Source of the DNA: Acanthaster planci
Lineage: Eukaryota > Echinodermata > Asteroidea > Valvatida > Acanthasteridae
DNA: 64,000 bases
Direction: 5' to 3'
Assembly (NCBI RefSeq): GCF_001949145.1
Contig: NW_019091505.1
Coordinates: 318,059-382,058 of the forward strand
Below, one piece after another: positions 49,101 to 61,206 of this stretch; the stretch's first letter is position 1, and the number at the start of each line of letters is the position of its first letter. The notes under the pieces were generated by a model. It saw only the letters and a program-made list of their open reading frames with translations, made no database searches and was not told the origin of the DNA. Made by a program: the position numbers and the translations under genes.

Positions 49101-52100
49101 GCTGGAATTCTGGGAGTAAGATATTCCAAATTTAGGGATATTTCTCACTCAAGTTAGTTTTGCAAATCATATTTTATGCACAAACTCTTGATTGATGGTT
49201 TATCCCTGAACATTTTCCACGACAATCTTGACACCTTAAATGCAAAAACATCGAGTTCGTACCCACAATCCTACAACGTTGGACGTGTCCCGCACAATAC
49301 ACGCCAACTGATACATGACAGTTCAAGATTTCATTTGTTGATTTCCAAAGAAAGGTTTCTGTAAACGAATTATTTAATTTCGACCATGTTTGGCCCTTTT
49401 CAGCCGGTATGTTCTGGATCGTAGTGAGGGTCTGGAGGACTTGGGTGAGATCCGATGGCAGGTGGCGCTGTGTTTATTGCTGGCTTGGATTGTCGTGTTT
49501 TTCTGCATCGTACGAGGAGTCAAATCATCAGGAAAGGTCAGCCTATGTGGAGATACACATGCTTTGAACGTGAACTGATTTACCAACCGAAATTTTTCTT
49601 GCTTTGTAATATATTCTGGTTTATTAACATCGAATTAAATATTTGAATAAAATGGTCCTATAGGACCAAAACCATTCAACTTTACAAAAGTTACACATTT
49701 CATTTAATTAAAACACTAAAAATAATAACAAAATCAATAAAAATTTTGGACAGAAAAATAAACTACAAAATTTTAGTCAGTGAGGGTATTGTTGAGCACC
49801 TGTAACGTTAAGTGTTGTAACGTGGGGCTAATAAAATCAGACGTTGTTCTGAGTTGATAACCATTTTCTCGTCGTGGTGGGAGCATTTCGCGGAACCTGT
49901 CAGATAATGCCAAGTCCTCTTGAAGTAAGGTTTTTATTGTGTCAATTTTCCTCCTGTAGGTCGTGTATTTCACTGCCACCTTCCCCTACGTCGTTATTCT
50001 GATTTTGCTGATCCGTGGTGCTACCCTGCCTGGTTCTCTGGACGGAGTCATTTACTACATCAAGCCAGAGTTTAACAAGCTACTTAATGCTAGGGTATGT
50101 CTTAGGAATGCAAAGCCATCTTTTCAATCCATGGAAGATGATCGCATTGTTGGGTCAGTAGCTGTCTTATGAGATGAGTTCTGTGATTTCTCTTTTAGGT
50201 CTGGAAGGACGCTGCTGTACAGATCTTCTATTCCCTGGGACCAGCCTGGGGAGGTCTCCATACACTTGCTAGCTACAATAAGTTCGATAATAACTTCAAA
50301 CGGTTGGTGCCTTTCAAATATAATATACAAATTCAGTAAAAAAAATTCTCTGAAACAGGAAATACTCAAAATGGCATGCACATTTCTGACATGAATTCTG
50401 TAATATCTTCTACTACCTATTAAGCTTATATTTTTGTATCCGTCGGCGAGATTGTAATATTTTGAAGAGTTCTTTTCTGATTAATTCCATTTCTAAATCC
50501 TTGTATTTCGAATTTAAATTTTTCCCCAGTGATGGTATCATTATCGCTTTCACTAACTGTGGCACCAGTGTCTTTGCGGGATTTGCCATCTTTTCTGTTA
50601 TTGGATTCATGGCGCATGATTCTGGTCTGCCGATTGACAAAGTCGCTGACACCGGTTAGTATACCTACCTATCATCACAAGCATTCCACCGTTTGTCTTA
50701 AAATTAAATACAGATAGAAAACTTCAAAATCCCATACAAAGGCTGATTCAACACCTTACAATTGTAGGTTATATCTTCTCTTGATCGTCAGTCTCTCTCT
50801 TGGGAACAAGTTGATTTCTGTTCTGTTAGACAGTGGAAATCAGGTCGGGTTTGTGTAGTTCATTGCTACTGTTTTAAATTCTCATTGGCCAACAGGTCCT
50901 GGTTTGGCCTTCGTAGCTTACCCAGAAGCATTAGCGAGAATGCCTGCTGCTCCAGTCTGGTCTATCCTATTCTTCTTTATGCTCTTTACGCTTGGTTTGG
51001 ACAGCCAGGTAAGTTGAGCAGACTCTCTGTCTAGAGTTTAGACTAAAGAGACAGGTTGGTGAGTGATAAGGGTGTGCAAAGGGATGATTCGGTTTTCATA
51101 ATTATTATCTCCAACTGCGGACTGGCGTGTTAGCTTTTGAAAAGCTTCAGATGAGAAATTGAGACTGAAATCATATTATCTCATCAGTGTTTGAGAGAAC
51201 ACTTGCGTCATCGAATTCTCCTCGACTTTTTCTCCAGTTTGTGATGACTGAGACGTTGATAACAGCTGTTTGCGATGAGCTGAAGAGTTACTTCAAGAAC
51301 ATTAACAAGTGGAAGACTTTAATCACGCTGGTAGTCTGCTGCACTTTCTTTCTGCTGGGGTTGCCCATGACAACCAGGGTAATTCAATCCATAATCTTTC
51401 AATTATAAACTGTTACCAGTCCCAAATGAAGTCTAAAATCTAGATTCTCTGAAGGTACTGTCTAATCATCGTCGATTCCTCTGTGTAACATTAAAGACGC
51501 TTGAAGTAGACAGTAGATCCGTCACTATCTTCCTTGTTGAATTTTTTTCTTTTTTTTTTTTACCAGGGAGGCATTTACTTGTTAACTTTGATGGATAATT
51601 ACTCGGCCGGATTCTCACTTCTTTTGATCGCTCTGCTTGAGTGCCTGGTCATCGCTTATGTCTACGGTGAGATTCACTGAAATAAAAAAATGCTTTCTAT
51701 GCTTGTATGCATCTACAAAAGTATGACTTTATGTCCTACAGTGTACCTGTAAGAGTTTGCAACGCGTTGGCCAATCACAACGCGCGAAATCTGTCGACCC
51801 ATTCCAAACGCGCATTGGGTCGATGAATTTCGCACATTGTGATTGGCCAACACGTTGCAGACTCTCGGAGGCGCACTTTGTGAATCGCCCGTTTTGATCC
51901 CCTAAAAAATGGATGATTCAAAAACGTGAAAATAAAAAAAATTCGGCAGCTTTTGGAGAATCTGTGCCATATTGTTTTCTCAACCCTGATTAATTGTGAG
52001 TTCAACTAAAAATAATTATTTGAAGTACCGAGGAAAACATAAATTATTGTTGTGTTTTTATGATGGTACTTTGTTGTAGGAATCCGAAGATTTAACCGCG

Positions 52101-52903
52101 ATATGACAGTGATGGTGCCAGCTGGACTCGGCCCGTACTGGAAACTCACCATCATGCTCTTTGCTCCATTGATACTGGGTGTAAGTAGAAGTTTAGTCCG
52201 GTCAATTATTCCTTATTTTACTCTAGTCTGTTCCATTATGCGACATTCAGAATAGTCTATTAACATTATTTGACACTTAACGGTGGGTTTTTTCTTGTTC
52301 GTTTAGGCCATCTTTGTTTTCTTTGCGGCAACCTATACCAATCTGACCTATGGTAAATACATTTACCCACCGTTTGGTGAAGCTCTAGGCTGGTTGATGG
52401 TGTTGGCAGCTGCTCTTGCTATCCCAGCCTACGCTTTGTTCTTCTTTCTCGTACGATCGAAGGGGAACACACTGCTAGAGGTAAGTCCAGACTGTTCATT
52501 GACGGCTAAAGGTTCAGCTGTTGCTCTCAAATTGGATACTGTATTTCGAAGGATTGCATTTGCACTAGCTAACAAAGTTGGTTTTGAATGTCAAAAGATA
52601 ATAAGACTACCATGGGGTTTGGTAAGTCATGATAATAAATCGATTCAATCCACGGGAAAGGGCTTTCACAGATGATTAAAAGTACGGTTGTTTTGGTACT
52701 TTCTTTAGCGTTTGCGTTTCTCCTTGAGACCAAGTCCCGAGTGGGGTCCTGCCTCTAATGCTGACCGTCTGAAAGCTGGTTACCCCTCGCTACCAGAACC
52801 CAATCAGGAGATGACTGTTCAGTACGATACTTCTCCACCTACGTACAACAGTATCTATTCCAGCACACTCGGGGAAGAAGGAATTGTAGTGGAAGCTAAG
52901 TAA
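46185..52903 (+). CDS. SLC6 Na+/Cl- symporter, glycine/GABA-transporter-like (complete, 643 aa)
   Basis: Twelve-helix plasma-membrane symporter of the neurotransmitter:sodium symporter family. Coding exons are 46185-46241, 47752-47944, 48641-48772, 48887-49115, 49404-49536, 49960-50094, 50199-50302, 50530-50654, 50896-51008, 51238-51378, 51567-51666, 52080-52180, 52307-52480 and 52709-52903 (1932 nt, all in frame). TM1 carries [15 protein letters not shown] (63-77), with N70 (Na1 site) and gate R73. G67 stands where monoamine transporters have Asp. EL2 has the conserved Cys pair ([10 protein letters not shown]) and NGT/NET/NTS sequons. TM6 reads [20 protein letters not shown]7 [10 protein letters not shown], and TM8 GLDSQF with the Na2 residues. 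The C-tail ends EEGIVVEAK. The sequence favours an amino-acid substrate; which one cannot be said. An untranslated exon precedes the ATG (acceptor at 46171-46172). Confidence 0.95.
51751..51891. mobile_element. Hairpin MITE, copy 2, inside intron 11 of the SLC6 gene
   Basis: Same family as 41808-41975. The arms CCAATCACAACGCGCGAAAT and TTTCGCACATTGTGATTGG flank a loop containing CCAAACGCGCATTGGGTCGA, and the right end GTGAATCGCCCG is intact. About 25 bases of the left terminal repeat are missing, so this copy is truncated or rearranged. It lies between coding exons 51567-51666 and 52080-52180, away from the splice sites. Confidence 0.85.
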
Positions 52904-55900
52904 ATCGGTCGGAACGACAGACCAGGCGGTGGGAACCCGTTACTAAAACATTCATTTGTCAATCTCTGGCATCTTCCATTATTAAAAGGATTCTTAATTG
53001 AAGATAACGATAACGATGAGTTGGATGTCATCTCCTTTCCGTATTTCAAACAGTGTAGAATATCAGTTGACTTTGATTCATTCCAAATCTGTAATAGTTT
53101 AAAAGAACATTTATAAATTCAAACAATGCTTTCAACTACCCCTAATAACCACGCTGACTTCCTTCCGTTTGGGGTGTTGTACTGCATACTTGTTCGATAA
53201 ATTATTCTTGTGGAATGTGTGTCTTACAATTTGGCATGAGTGTAAATAATCATATTTTAATCAAGATCTGGTGATTTGATATTTGAATATTTACTGAGAG
53301 TGGTATTATTTTACGTTCTTTTTTAAATAATATCTTCTGCGCGCTATCGTATCTTTGATGTACTTTCGATGAAACGGATCGCTTTATTTGTATACACTTG
53401 TCGAGTTATTTTAAATGATAGATTTGAGTGGTTTTTAATTGTAATTTAAAGTTCAAAATCATAGCATTTCTTACAAAAATTAAGTATGTGTCTCCTGTTG
53501 CATGTATATCTAGGTTCCAGAACGTAGCGTTTATTTAGGCCTACTGCAGATTCTGGAAGAACGTAACTTGATGATATGCTGTGTGGCGAAACAAAACTCG
53601 CATTTATCCGAGAAAGGTGCGCAGTCGTTCAGTTCATTGTCATTTCTTACGAGAGCTGTACTGTGTTCACGACAGTATAAAAGTTGACACTCGACTTGTT
53701 TCTTCAACTTAATTTTTCGTCATAGTCTATGATGATAGGCCTAGAGTTGTCAGTGTACAGTTTTAGTCGGTGTATTGTCGCATGGGTCACGTGTATTTTA
53801 TTAAACTAATTGGTAAAATGATTGACATTTGCATATTTTTTGGCTTTCTATTTGATCAACATTAATTCCTGTGGAATGGCTTTTCTTGGTGGCGTTTGCT
53901 GCCCATCTTAATTGTCTTGTTCCTAACATTTTTTAAACTATCGTGTAATTTCAGTCTATTTTGAGTAGAATAGTGTCATTAGAAATATTCTTTTGCATAA
54001 TGGATCGAATTTACCGATGGTTTCATCTTTCCATCACTATGTATATTTGTGTTCCAAACTCGTATTCATTTTGCAAAATGATTCAGATTCAAGAATTGCA
54101 GTCGTGGGACGTTTTGCAAGCTTATCGTTACTCCAGGTTGAAATGGGCTGGTCTACAAAACTGGTCTGGGTTTGAAAAGTGAGTTAACACTCTACTGTTA
54201 GTGAAGTTTTCAAGTATCTTTTAAGTGTGTTTGTTTGTTTGTTTGTTTGTTGCTTTATTTTCTATAAGAAAACATGGATTAGTCCCCTGTTCTTTTGGCT
54301 TTTGTGTATATGTAGTGTGACTACTCAATAAATATTCGATTTTTTATGCTTTAGATAAGGTCTTGAGCTCCATCACTCCAACTTGAAAGTAAGTTGTGTA
54401 TCTGTGTGATTCAGAACGGATTTGACAGTAGTAATACGCTGGACAGTTAACTGAAAGGCGAAACGGGATTATGGTGGACCAAAAGTTGTATGGATTATGT
54501 TTCACTGTGTGTAGTCACTGAATATTCCTTGTTCTATGAAAACCCACAGCGAATCATGATCTAAAGCAAGTAAGTCGACTTTGCTCCCTCGGCTGGTGTA
54601 GGCCTACATGATTTACTCCACAGTGTTAACAGCTTCAGGGAACAGTCAATCGTAATGCAAGTTGTGTGGCAAGAAAAGCGCTCAAAATCCAAACTTAACA
54701 AGGGTGCAGTACAAAAAAATTATGAAGTTTGAGCTCGACGAATGCTTTAGATTCCAAGAAAAGTAGTGCAGCGCGATACCGATTTCTTTAAAACTGCCTT
54801 TATGGTTCTCGACGATAATTTTGTCAGTAACTTTATGGATAGCTACTTCCTGGAATTGTACCCGGTTTTGATCACGATAGAGGATCATTCCCCCACTTTT
54901 TCTGAAAGAGAACAAGTACACCCAGGTTAGAGGCTACAAGTTCCGAATCTTTGGTGTATGGAAAAAGCTCTACATTTGGTTCAGATAATGACACCTTTTA
55001 TTAGAAATAGCCATCAGTGTCGCAAAATAATTTATTAGTGAGCTTTGCGCGCAGGAATCTACCGATTTATGTGAATGGAAAACTGACGGAGAAGAGGGCA
55101 CTGTCGCTACATATCGCCTCCCCAGCCCAGCGCGGACGACGTGTGATGCATGCGCACAGCTAGCTCTGTTCAGTTTCCTTGTATACCGCCCTCTAGTGGC
55201 AGTCGTGAACGACGCTCGGGTAAAATGGCAGTCTCTGACAAAATTTGTAAACAGTGGATAAAAATGCCAGTAGACTGACTCATCCAGATCTGGAACCTGA
55301 AGGTTAGGATTTTTATAAACGTCTTTAATGTTCAAGTCATCGTTTTAATCGAGACTTTCATGTGACAGTAAAACAGCAATCCATGAATTACACTGTCATG
55401 ACTGTACTTGGCTTACACTTCAGAAAAGTGTTCACGGTGTGTGAGCGCATGAGCCAGACCTGGCGTCCCAGATCCCCTATGAGCCGGGGCCCCTGTGCCA
55501 TGTGTGATGGTGGCAGGAAGCCTAGGCTATTTTATTTTATATCAGTCTCAATTAAATCTCTCGAAACATGTCGAAAAGCTGTCAAAACTGAGGCATTTGT
55601 TTGTAACTCCAGGGTTCAGGATTGGCACTGACTAGGCCTATTTCTTGAACAACATGAACATTGGACAATGTTGGAGTTTTATTCACTAGGCCTACTCTTT
55701 CACAGTCATGTCAGTTGCAAGATTGAAGAGTCAGTGGCAGTGATAATGTTAGGCCTACTTGGTTCCGTTTATCATGATTTCAGGACAGGAGAAATCTCCA
55801 TAGTTTCTGAAATTATTTCTGTCCCATTACATCCCTGGATTAGCTGTTGTGGCTCACTTCATTAAAATAGAGAACAGATGAATGTGTCTGTGGTCTTGTT

Positions 55901-56537
55901 CCTTATAACAAAAATAGAAGGCTGTGTACAAAATGCAGGGCAATGTGTGGATGTAAGATATGGATCAACGCAAGTTGCCAGCTTGTGGTTTCATGCTTTG
56001 CCAATAGTGAAGAAATCACCAAAGCCACCACAAGAGAAATGTTGCACTCTTTTAAGTTTTCAGACATTTTGCAGCCAAATTCTGAATACCAAAGAATCCA
56101 TCAAAGTTAATCTTCTGATGAAGATACATGGATGGATAAACAACATTGTAACTGAGGATACATGAAGTAAAGCGCTGCGTAGTGGTACAAGATGGAGAAC
56201 TCTGCCAAAGAGGAGTTATCACCATGGACGCCATTCGAGTGTGCACGTTAATGCATAGGCGCTGGCATACCAGGTGTGCGTGCCTGTCACTGCGCATTAA
56301 CATGCACTGCACAGGTATAGTCCAACCCAAACGGCGCCCACGCGATTACAACATTTTACACTTATTCACGGTGAAGTTATTCATCTTGCACCGCTACGCG
56401 GTGCTATACGATCTTTGATTGTAACTGTGCTCTGACGAGTCTTATAGTTGAGCCTGTTATTCCTTAAATACAGTGTTATGATTGCTCTGTATTCATAGGT
56501 CTGACCGATAACATTCAGCAAGATTTCAGCAATCAGA
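52904..56537. other. SLC6 3' UTR and intergenic region before the PDZ gene
   Basis: Candidate polyadenylation signals after the SLC6 stop are ATTAAA at 53800-53805 and AATAAA at 54327-54332. A (GTTT)n simple repeat lies at about 54228-54251. A CpG-containing region at 55080-55260 is the likeliest promoter of the PDZ gene. Six exact TAGGCCTA octamers fall in this region, the densest run in the window. Open frames such as 54970-55335 (minus) and 55878-56165 (plus) have no domain support. Confidence 0.45.
55080..55260 (+). promoter_or_regulatory. Candidate promoter / CTCF-like site upstream of the PDZ gene
   Basis: A short CpG-containing island in AT-rich surroundings. It includes GATGCATGCGCAC (close to an NRF1 site), CCGCCCTCTAGTGGCAG (its reverse complement, CCACTAGAGGGCG, fits the CTCF core CCASYAGRKGGCR), and AAAATGGCAG (YY1-like). 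It lies about 1.3 kb upstream of the PDZ start codon and on a suitable side for it. The factor assignments are motif resemblance to vertebrate consensus sites only. Confidence 0.35.
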
Positions 56538-59500
56538 ATGTCAGTGACTATGACAGTAACAGAGACAGGTGTCAGGTGAGAACATGGTCCTTGGATGCCT
56601 GTGTGGTGCACAGAAAACAAACTTATCAAAATTCAGTATTTTCCTGGCTTGCTATTTTTATCTGTTGATGATTCGCAAACAAGTTGTTGCCATCAGTGCT
56701 TAATTCGAGATTATTCAGATTGATTTGTTTTTTTATCTTCAAGTGCTGTTGAGGGATCACCACGGCACAGTCACCACATGGATGAAACAGAAACTGTAGT
56801 ATTCAATGACTGTAAAACTGGCCTCGGTAAGTAACTTCTCATCTTGGTAAATAATCAATGAACAGTGACATAGCAGTCCAAGTTGGTTACAGTAGATCAC
56901 TCATTTGCATTGCCGGGAATGGAAAATACCCGTACACATTCTCAGAGGATTGCACTGACTCACTTGTCTCGTTGTAATCAGCCAGGCATTCAACCTGTCT
57001 CTAGCCAGAGCAACAACAAACTAGTTCTTGTTATGCAACACGGTATTTACAAATGAAATAAAAACCAAGACATTAAATTGTAGCATTTACAGAGAATGTT
57101 TTAACTTAAGGTTGTGTAGAGTGCAGCAAACAACATGGATGCTTTCATTTCAAAACACCATTATCTAATGGTTGGTTTGAATTGAGATTGAGATCAACCG
57201 ATTTTTGTTATGTAGCTTTGTATGCTCTTTCAGTAACAACTGAGAGTTACTTTAATCATTTCTTATCCATCTGTCATTTTAAAAGATTAAAAGATGAAAA
57301 AGATTTGAAAACCTAGCTACATTTCATTTTCATACCTGTGTAGTTTTCTAATCTGTGTGTTGTTCTAAGAATTAGTTAGGTTGCATGTTTTAAAGCTGTA
57401 AATGAACCATTGTTGACACTTGAATGAAAGAAAAAGGAAGCTCTGAAATACCGCATTATTGACAGTCTAAATGAATATCTGGATCACTAGGCATCAAGAT
57501 TATAGGAGGAAGGAGTGAGCAAGAGAGTGGAAGAGATTATGGCATCTTTATACGACGGGTGATCCCCGGTGGACTAGCTGAGCAAAGTGGTGGGTTAACA
57601 CAGTGATCACCATCATTAGCTTACATGTAACTTGGGGAGTCAGGTTGGCGTGGTGGTTCTTTCCTCACCTTCCATCTCTACGGTTTGATTCCCGGCTCAG
57701 TCCACATGTGGATTGGGGTTTCAGTCCCTACCTGATTCCGTAGGTTTTACCCAGACTATTGCTGTGGGGTTTTCCTCCCACCTCTAGGAGCTACAGTGCC
57801 TGGGGCGTTTTTGAGGAATCCTTGGTGTTATTACCAGAAATTAAAATAATAATAATAACAAGCATTTCCCACTCAACACACTTCTGTTACTGAGATATTT
57901 TGTGATTATATTTTACCAGGACGTTTGAAGGAAGGAGACCAGATACTGAGTGTAAACGGCACAAGTTTACTGCGTGTTACCAATGATGAGTGAGTACCGT
58001 TACTGCCAACGTACACATAGATGTGTTATTTACAATACCTGTGTTGTCCTTATTTCCACATTTTGTATTTGCTAAATGTCATGCAGCGTGTCATGCAGCA
58101 TTGAGAAAAAAAATCAGGAGGAATGGTCAAGCTCTGCAGAATATGAAACTGATCTTCAGGAAAACTTTTGTTCATCTATCTTCTTTTATGCAACCCTAAA
58201 AGTCTTCAGTCTTCCAACATGAAGTATGGGGGACTGATACAGTCAGGAAATATATACAGAGAGCAATTTTTCCTTGATTGTTTACCGTAGTAGCTTAACA
58301 TGTTTTACCTCATAACCTGATCAAGATCTGTCAGTTTTGTGTTGTATTTAATAATCTAAATAACTGTGAACTATTTCTTGTTGGATATTTTTGTTCAGAG
58401 CTGTACAGCATCTCCGAAGTGCCTCGGCAACTAATCAAGTTACGTTGGTTGTCACAAGAAATATGTCAGCCGTGTAAGTGCTGCAGTGTCTTTTCTGTTG
58501 CTTTTCTGAGAAATGCAGCTTGAGCAAACATTTTGAAATAAAGTTGATGATTTGTCTCATTGCAACCGCTTCAAAAGATTGTTACTCCGTTTTAATCCAA
58601 TTAATCTGAACATTTCTGTCAGTTTGCATACTCACTAGGCAAATATTCCAGTTAAGAAGTCCATCATTGTGCTGTTTTGTTTACAGGCGTCGATTTTCGT
58701 TACTTATTGAAAGTCAACTTGCTAACACAAGGAATACTTTCAGCTTGGATTCACAGTCTATCTCATCAGATCAAGGCTCAGATGTACACGAGCAAAGTAA
58801 GAAGTAAAGTAAAACTACAGGTTTTGTTATGCTTTGGTTCATCCACCATAAAAAGCTCACCATACCCAGCTGCTTGAGCAAGCTATTCACAGAAATGTGC
58901 TTGGGCTGTTTCAGTCTACATAATTTATGCCTATGTTCATCTTTGGTTTAGATGTGGCATCGTTTACAGGGACCTGCCTATATCTCCTATCATCCCCTGT
59001 CATCTCAGTGGATTGTGAGATAGAGAACATACTTCTTATAATGATACCGTCCATTCAGGAGACTGGGATGTTTTCAGTGTGCAAATGGCTGAATATTGAC
59101 CTGCGTTCATTTTTTCTCTGCTTATCAGCATTTCCCTTTTCTTCTTCTCTTGTGAACCAGGTTCCAGACCCTGGTCTTCATCTCAAAGAGAGCGGACCTC
59201 AAGTCAGTCACCATCACCTAGTCTAGACTCTGCATCATCAGTACCGGCTGAGCGAGCTCCAAGCTCAGCTAATCAAAGGTCAGGGCTACAGCTAGCTCAA
59301 GACAGTACAATAGCCTGTCTATTCTCATTGATATCTCCTAATCATAATACGAACTGTCAAATTAAGCAATCCATCAATTTTACCTCAGCACAGTAGAGAT
59401 GAGCACCGTGCACTGTTAAGTACGTATCAAGTATTAACCTGCAAGAATCCACTGTTCGACTTCATGTTGGATCCCTGGATGAAATCCTGCAGGTAATCCA

Positions 59501-59657
59501 CTGGCTTTCAAACTTTCCATGCAGGACGCCAGATGTGCGTGAGATTATCTTGAACAAGTTGAGTGGTCTTGGATTGAGCATATCTGGAGGCGTGGATCGA
59601 CCAGACGGACCAGGGATATACATCCAAGGCATCCAACAAGATGGAGATTGTGCAAGG
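56538..59657 (+). CDS. PDZ-domain scaffold protein, 5' part (two PDZ domains, 3' end not found)
   Basis: Exons are 56538-56575, 56744-56826, 57491-57589, 57920-57989, 58399-58473, 58687-58796, 59161-59278 and 59525-59657. They are in frame throughout and give 242 residues so far. The ATG at 56538 is preceded in frame by a TGA within the same exon, which supports the start. PDZ1 spans about residues 31-118, with carboxylate-binding loop CKTGLGIKII, then IFIRRVIPGGLAEQSG, RLKEGDQILSVNG and VTLVVTRN. A Ser-rich linker follows (SSSQRERTSSQSPSPS). PDZ2 starts at about 201 with LSGLGLSISGGVDRPDG and GIYIQGIQQDGDCAR, then stops at the donor at 59657 before its second half. The next exon was not found before the end of the window. 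The PDZ2 wording recalls syntaxin-binding protein 4, but that assignment is weak. Likely role: cytoplasmic adaptor binding C-terminal peptides. Confidence 0.85.
57640..57862 (+). mobile_element. tRNA-derived SINE in the intron after PDZ exon 3
   Basis: The head has A-box-like GGCGTGGTGG and B-box-like GGTTTGATTCCCGG at tRNA spacing. A conserved-looking body follows (CCACATGTGGATTGG, CAGTCCCTACCTGATTCCGT, TGGGGTTTTCCTCCCACCTC) and ends in an AATAATAATAATAA tail. This head-body-simple-tail layout is that of a SINE. It lies in the sense orientation between exons 57491-57589 and 57920-57989. Confidence 0.8.
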
Positions 59658-59698
59658 GTAAGGTTCACTTTTTGGGGGGTCAAACTTGCTGAGACAAT

Positions 59699-60215
59699 GG
59701 GTCATATGAATAAAACTAGCAAATGCTATGAAGTTCAAGCAAACAGCAAAAGCATTTACTGAGAAGTAAAAGCGTTAAGAATAAGCAATTGCTTGAATTT
59801 GTAGGAATAAATGTTTCTTTGACTATTCAGCATCTAGTATAAATATTAGCAAATGCTTAACGCTTGTGGGTGGCTGCAGAGCTGAATGGTTTTGCACAAG
59901 AGGGCTTCCGTTGTCTGCACGTACTGACAAACACAGTGCAGCACGGTGCTGTATCTTGAGACCTCAGTATGGCAGATAAGCACGATGGCAGTAATTTGGA
60001 TCGCAAAAACCTTGATGAAGAAAATTGCTCTGTCACTCTCAAATCAGTACAACTGCCTGCATGTGGTTTCTTGAGATTCCCTCCTAAAGGCATACGGCTT
60101 TTCCTTTGGAATGACATTCACGAATGCTGCCATTTTGAACATCAGTAAATGCTCCTCGTTTTCCAGCTTGCCCTAACCCAGTTTTGAACAATGTCAAGAA
60201 ATACTCCATTCCATT
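59699..60215. mobile_element. Second copy of the 21454-22165 element, right end missing
   Basis: Begins GGGTCATATGAATAA, one base different from the left terminal repeat at 21454. It then follows that element closely through CAAATGCTATGAAGTTCAAG, the TGCACAAGAGGGCTTCCGTT block and the CATTTTGAACAT block. Similarity fades after about 60215, where the tandemly duplicated unit continues. The right terminal inverted repeat was not found, so this copy is truncated or has been overwritten. Confidence 0.85.
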
Positions 60216-61205
60216 ACAGAAAACAACTAAGCTCTGTTTACCTACATTTGCATATCAGCGCACATGCGCGTCAAACCTCACTGAAAAAGTTGCCCAAGCC
60301 ACACCCTCCGTGCCCACTGCATGTCCCACATAAACGCTGTGTAGCACTAAGACTCGTTCTAGTTTTTTCAGCAACGCGTGCAGTCCATATCATGCGAAAT
60401 CAGAGTACAATGGAGCTTAATGGTCATATGCAATCTTGCTGAATTCGATAGAAAACTGTTAATTCAAGCCACGTTCCAGGCAAATCTCCCGGTCCCTCCA
60501 GCCTGATCGTCCCTTCAATCATGATATTTCCACCATCTCAACCAAGTTTAATATGCCGGGTTCAACAGTTGGGAAGTTCTCCAGGGCAAAGCCTGCGACC
60601 GGTCTCAAGCAGCACTACTCCCCTGCAAATCCCGCACACCTGCAGTAGCCAGGTGTGAGCGCATGGAAACAGCGGAATCCGACGTCCATGTACATGCGGG
60701 AGGGCAGGGCGCGGGACTCGATGCAACGATATCGAACGGCTAGCGAGCCCCGCCTGGTCACAGAGTCCCGGGGCACCACCATCACCCATATCTTCATCAA
60801 ATTTTAGCCTCGAGAACAGCAGCCATTTTGTTGCAGGTACAGGTCAGACGTAACAGCTTCAACCTCGTTCTCATTCAAGTGCTTGGTCTTATTTTCCAAA
60901 TGACCCTTGCCCGTCAGGCACGAGCATCCAGATTTTTCAACAGTGTTTCCCATGAACTATCCCCATTTTTATACAGCTCATCCAGCATATCAGGCGGATT
61001 CCTTCACACTGAACAAAAGCCCACGACGTAACTGTCCCTCCAGATCATGGGGCCACTTCTCAGCGTCGTTTTGATGACCGGATGCCATGCGTACCCATCC
61101 CAGCAGTTCTACTGCACGGGACTTCCGGCACGATATTTATGTCCGTTCACGGTCTCGCTGTCACTCGTTTGATCAACATCCAATCCCCCCTGACACTTAT
61201 GGGTC
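60124..61205. repeat. Tandem duplication, unit 1 (about 1.08 kb)
   Basis: Near-identical to 61207-62224. It runs from ATGCTGCCATTTTGAACATC to CCTGACACTTATGGGTC, followed by a single N at 61206. Compared with unit 2 it has two extra segments of about 24 bp (around 60350-60380) and 41 bp (around 60895-60935). The start overlaps the interior of the inverted-repeat element at 59699. Confidence 0.9.
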
Positions 61206-61206
61206 N

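Noticed and set aside
54970-55335. 121-codon minus-strand frame over the CpG-containing region
   Set aside because: CpG-rich DNA depletes stop codons; no motif, and the region is better explained as a promoter.
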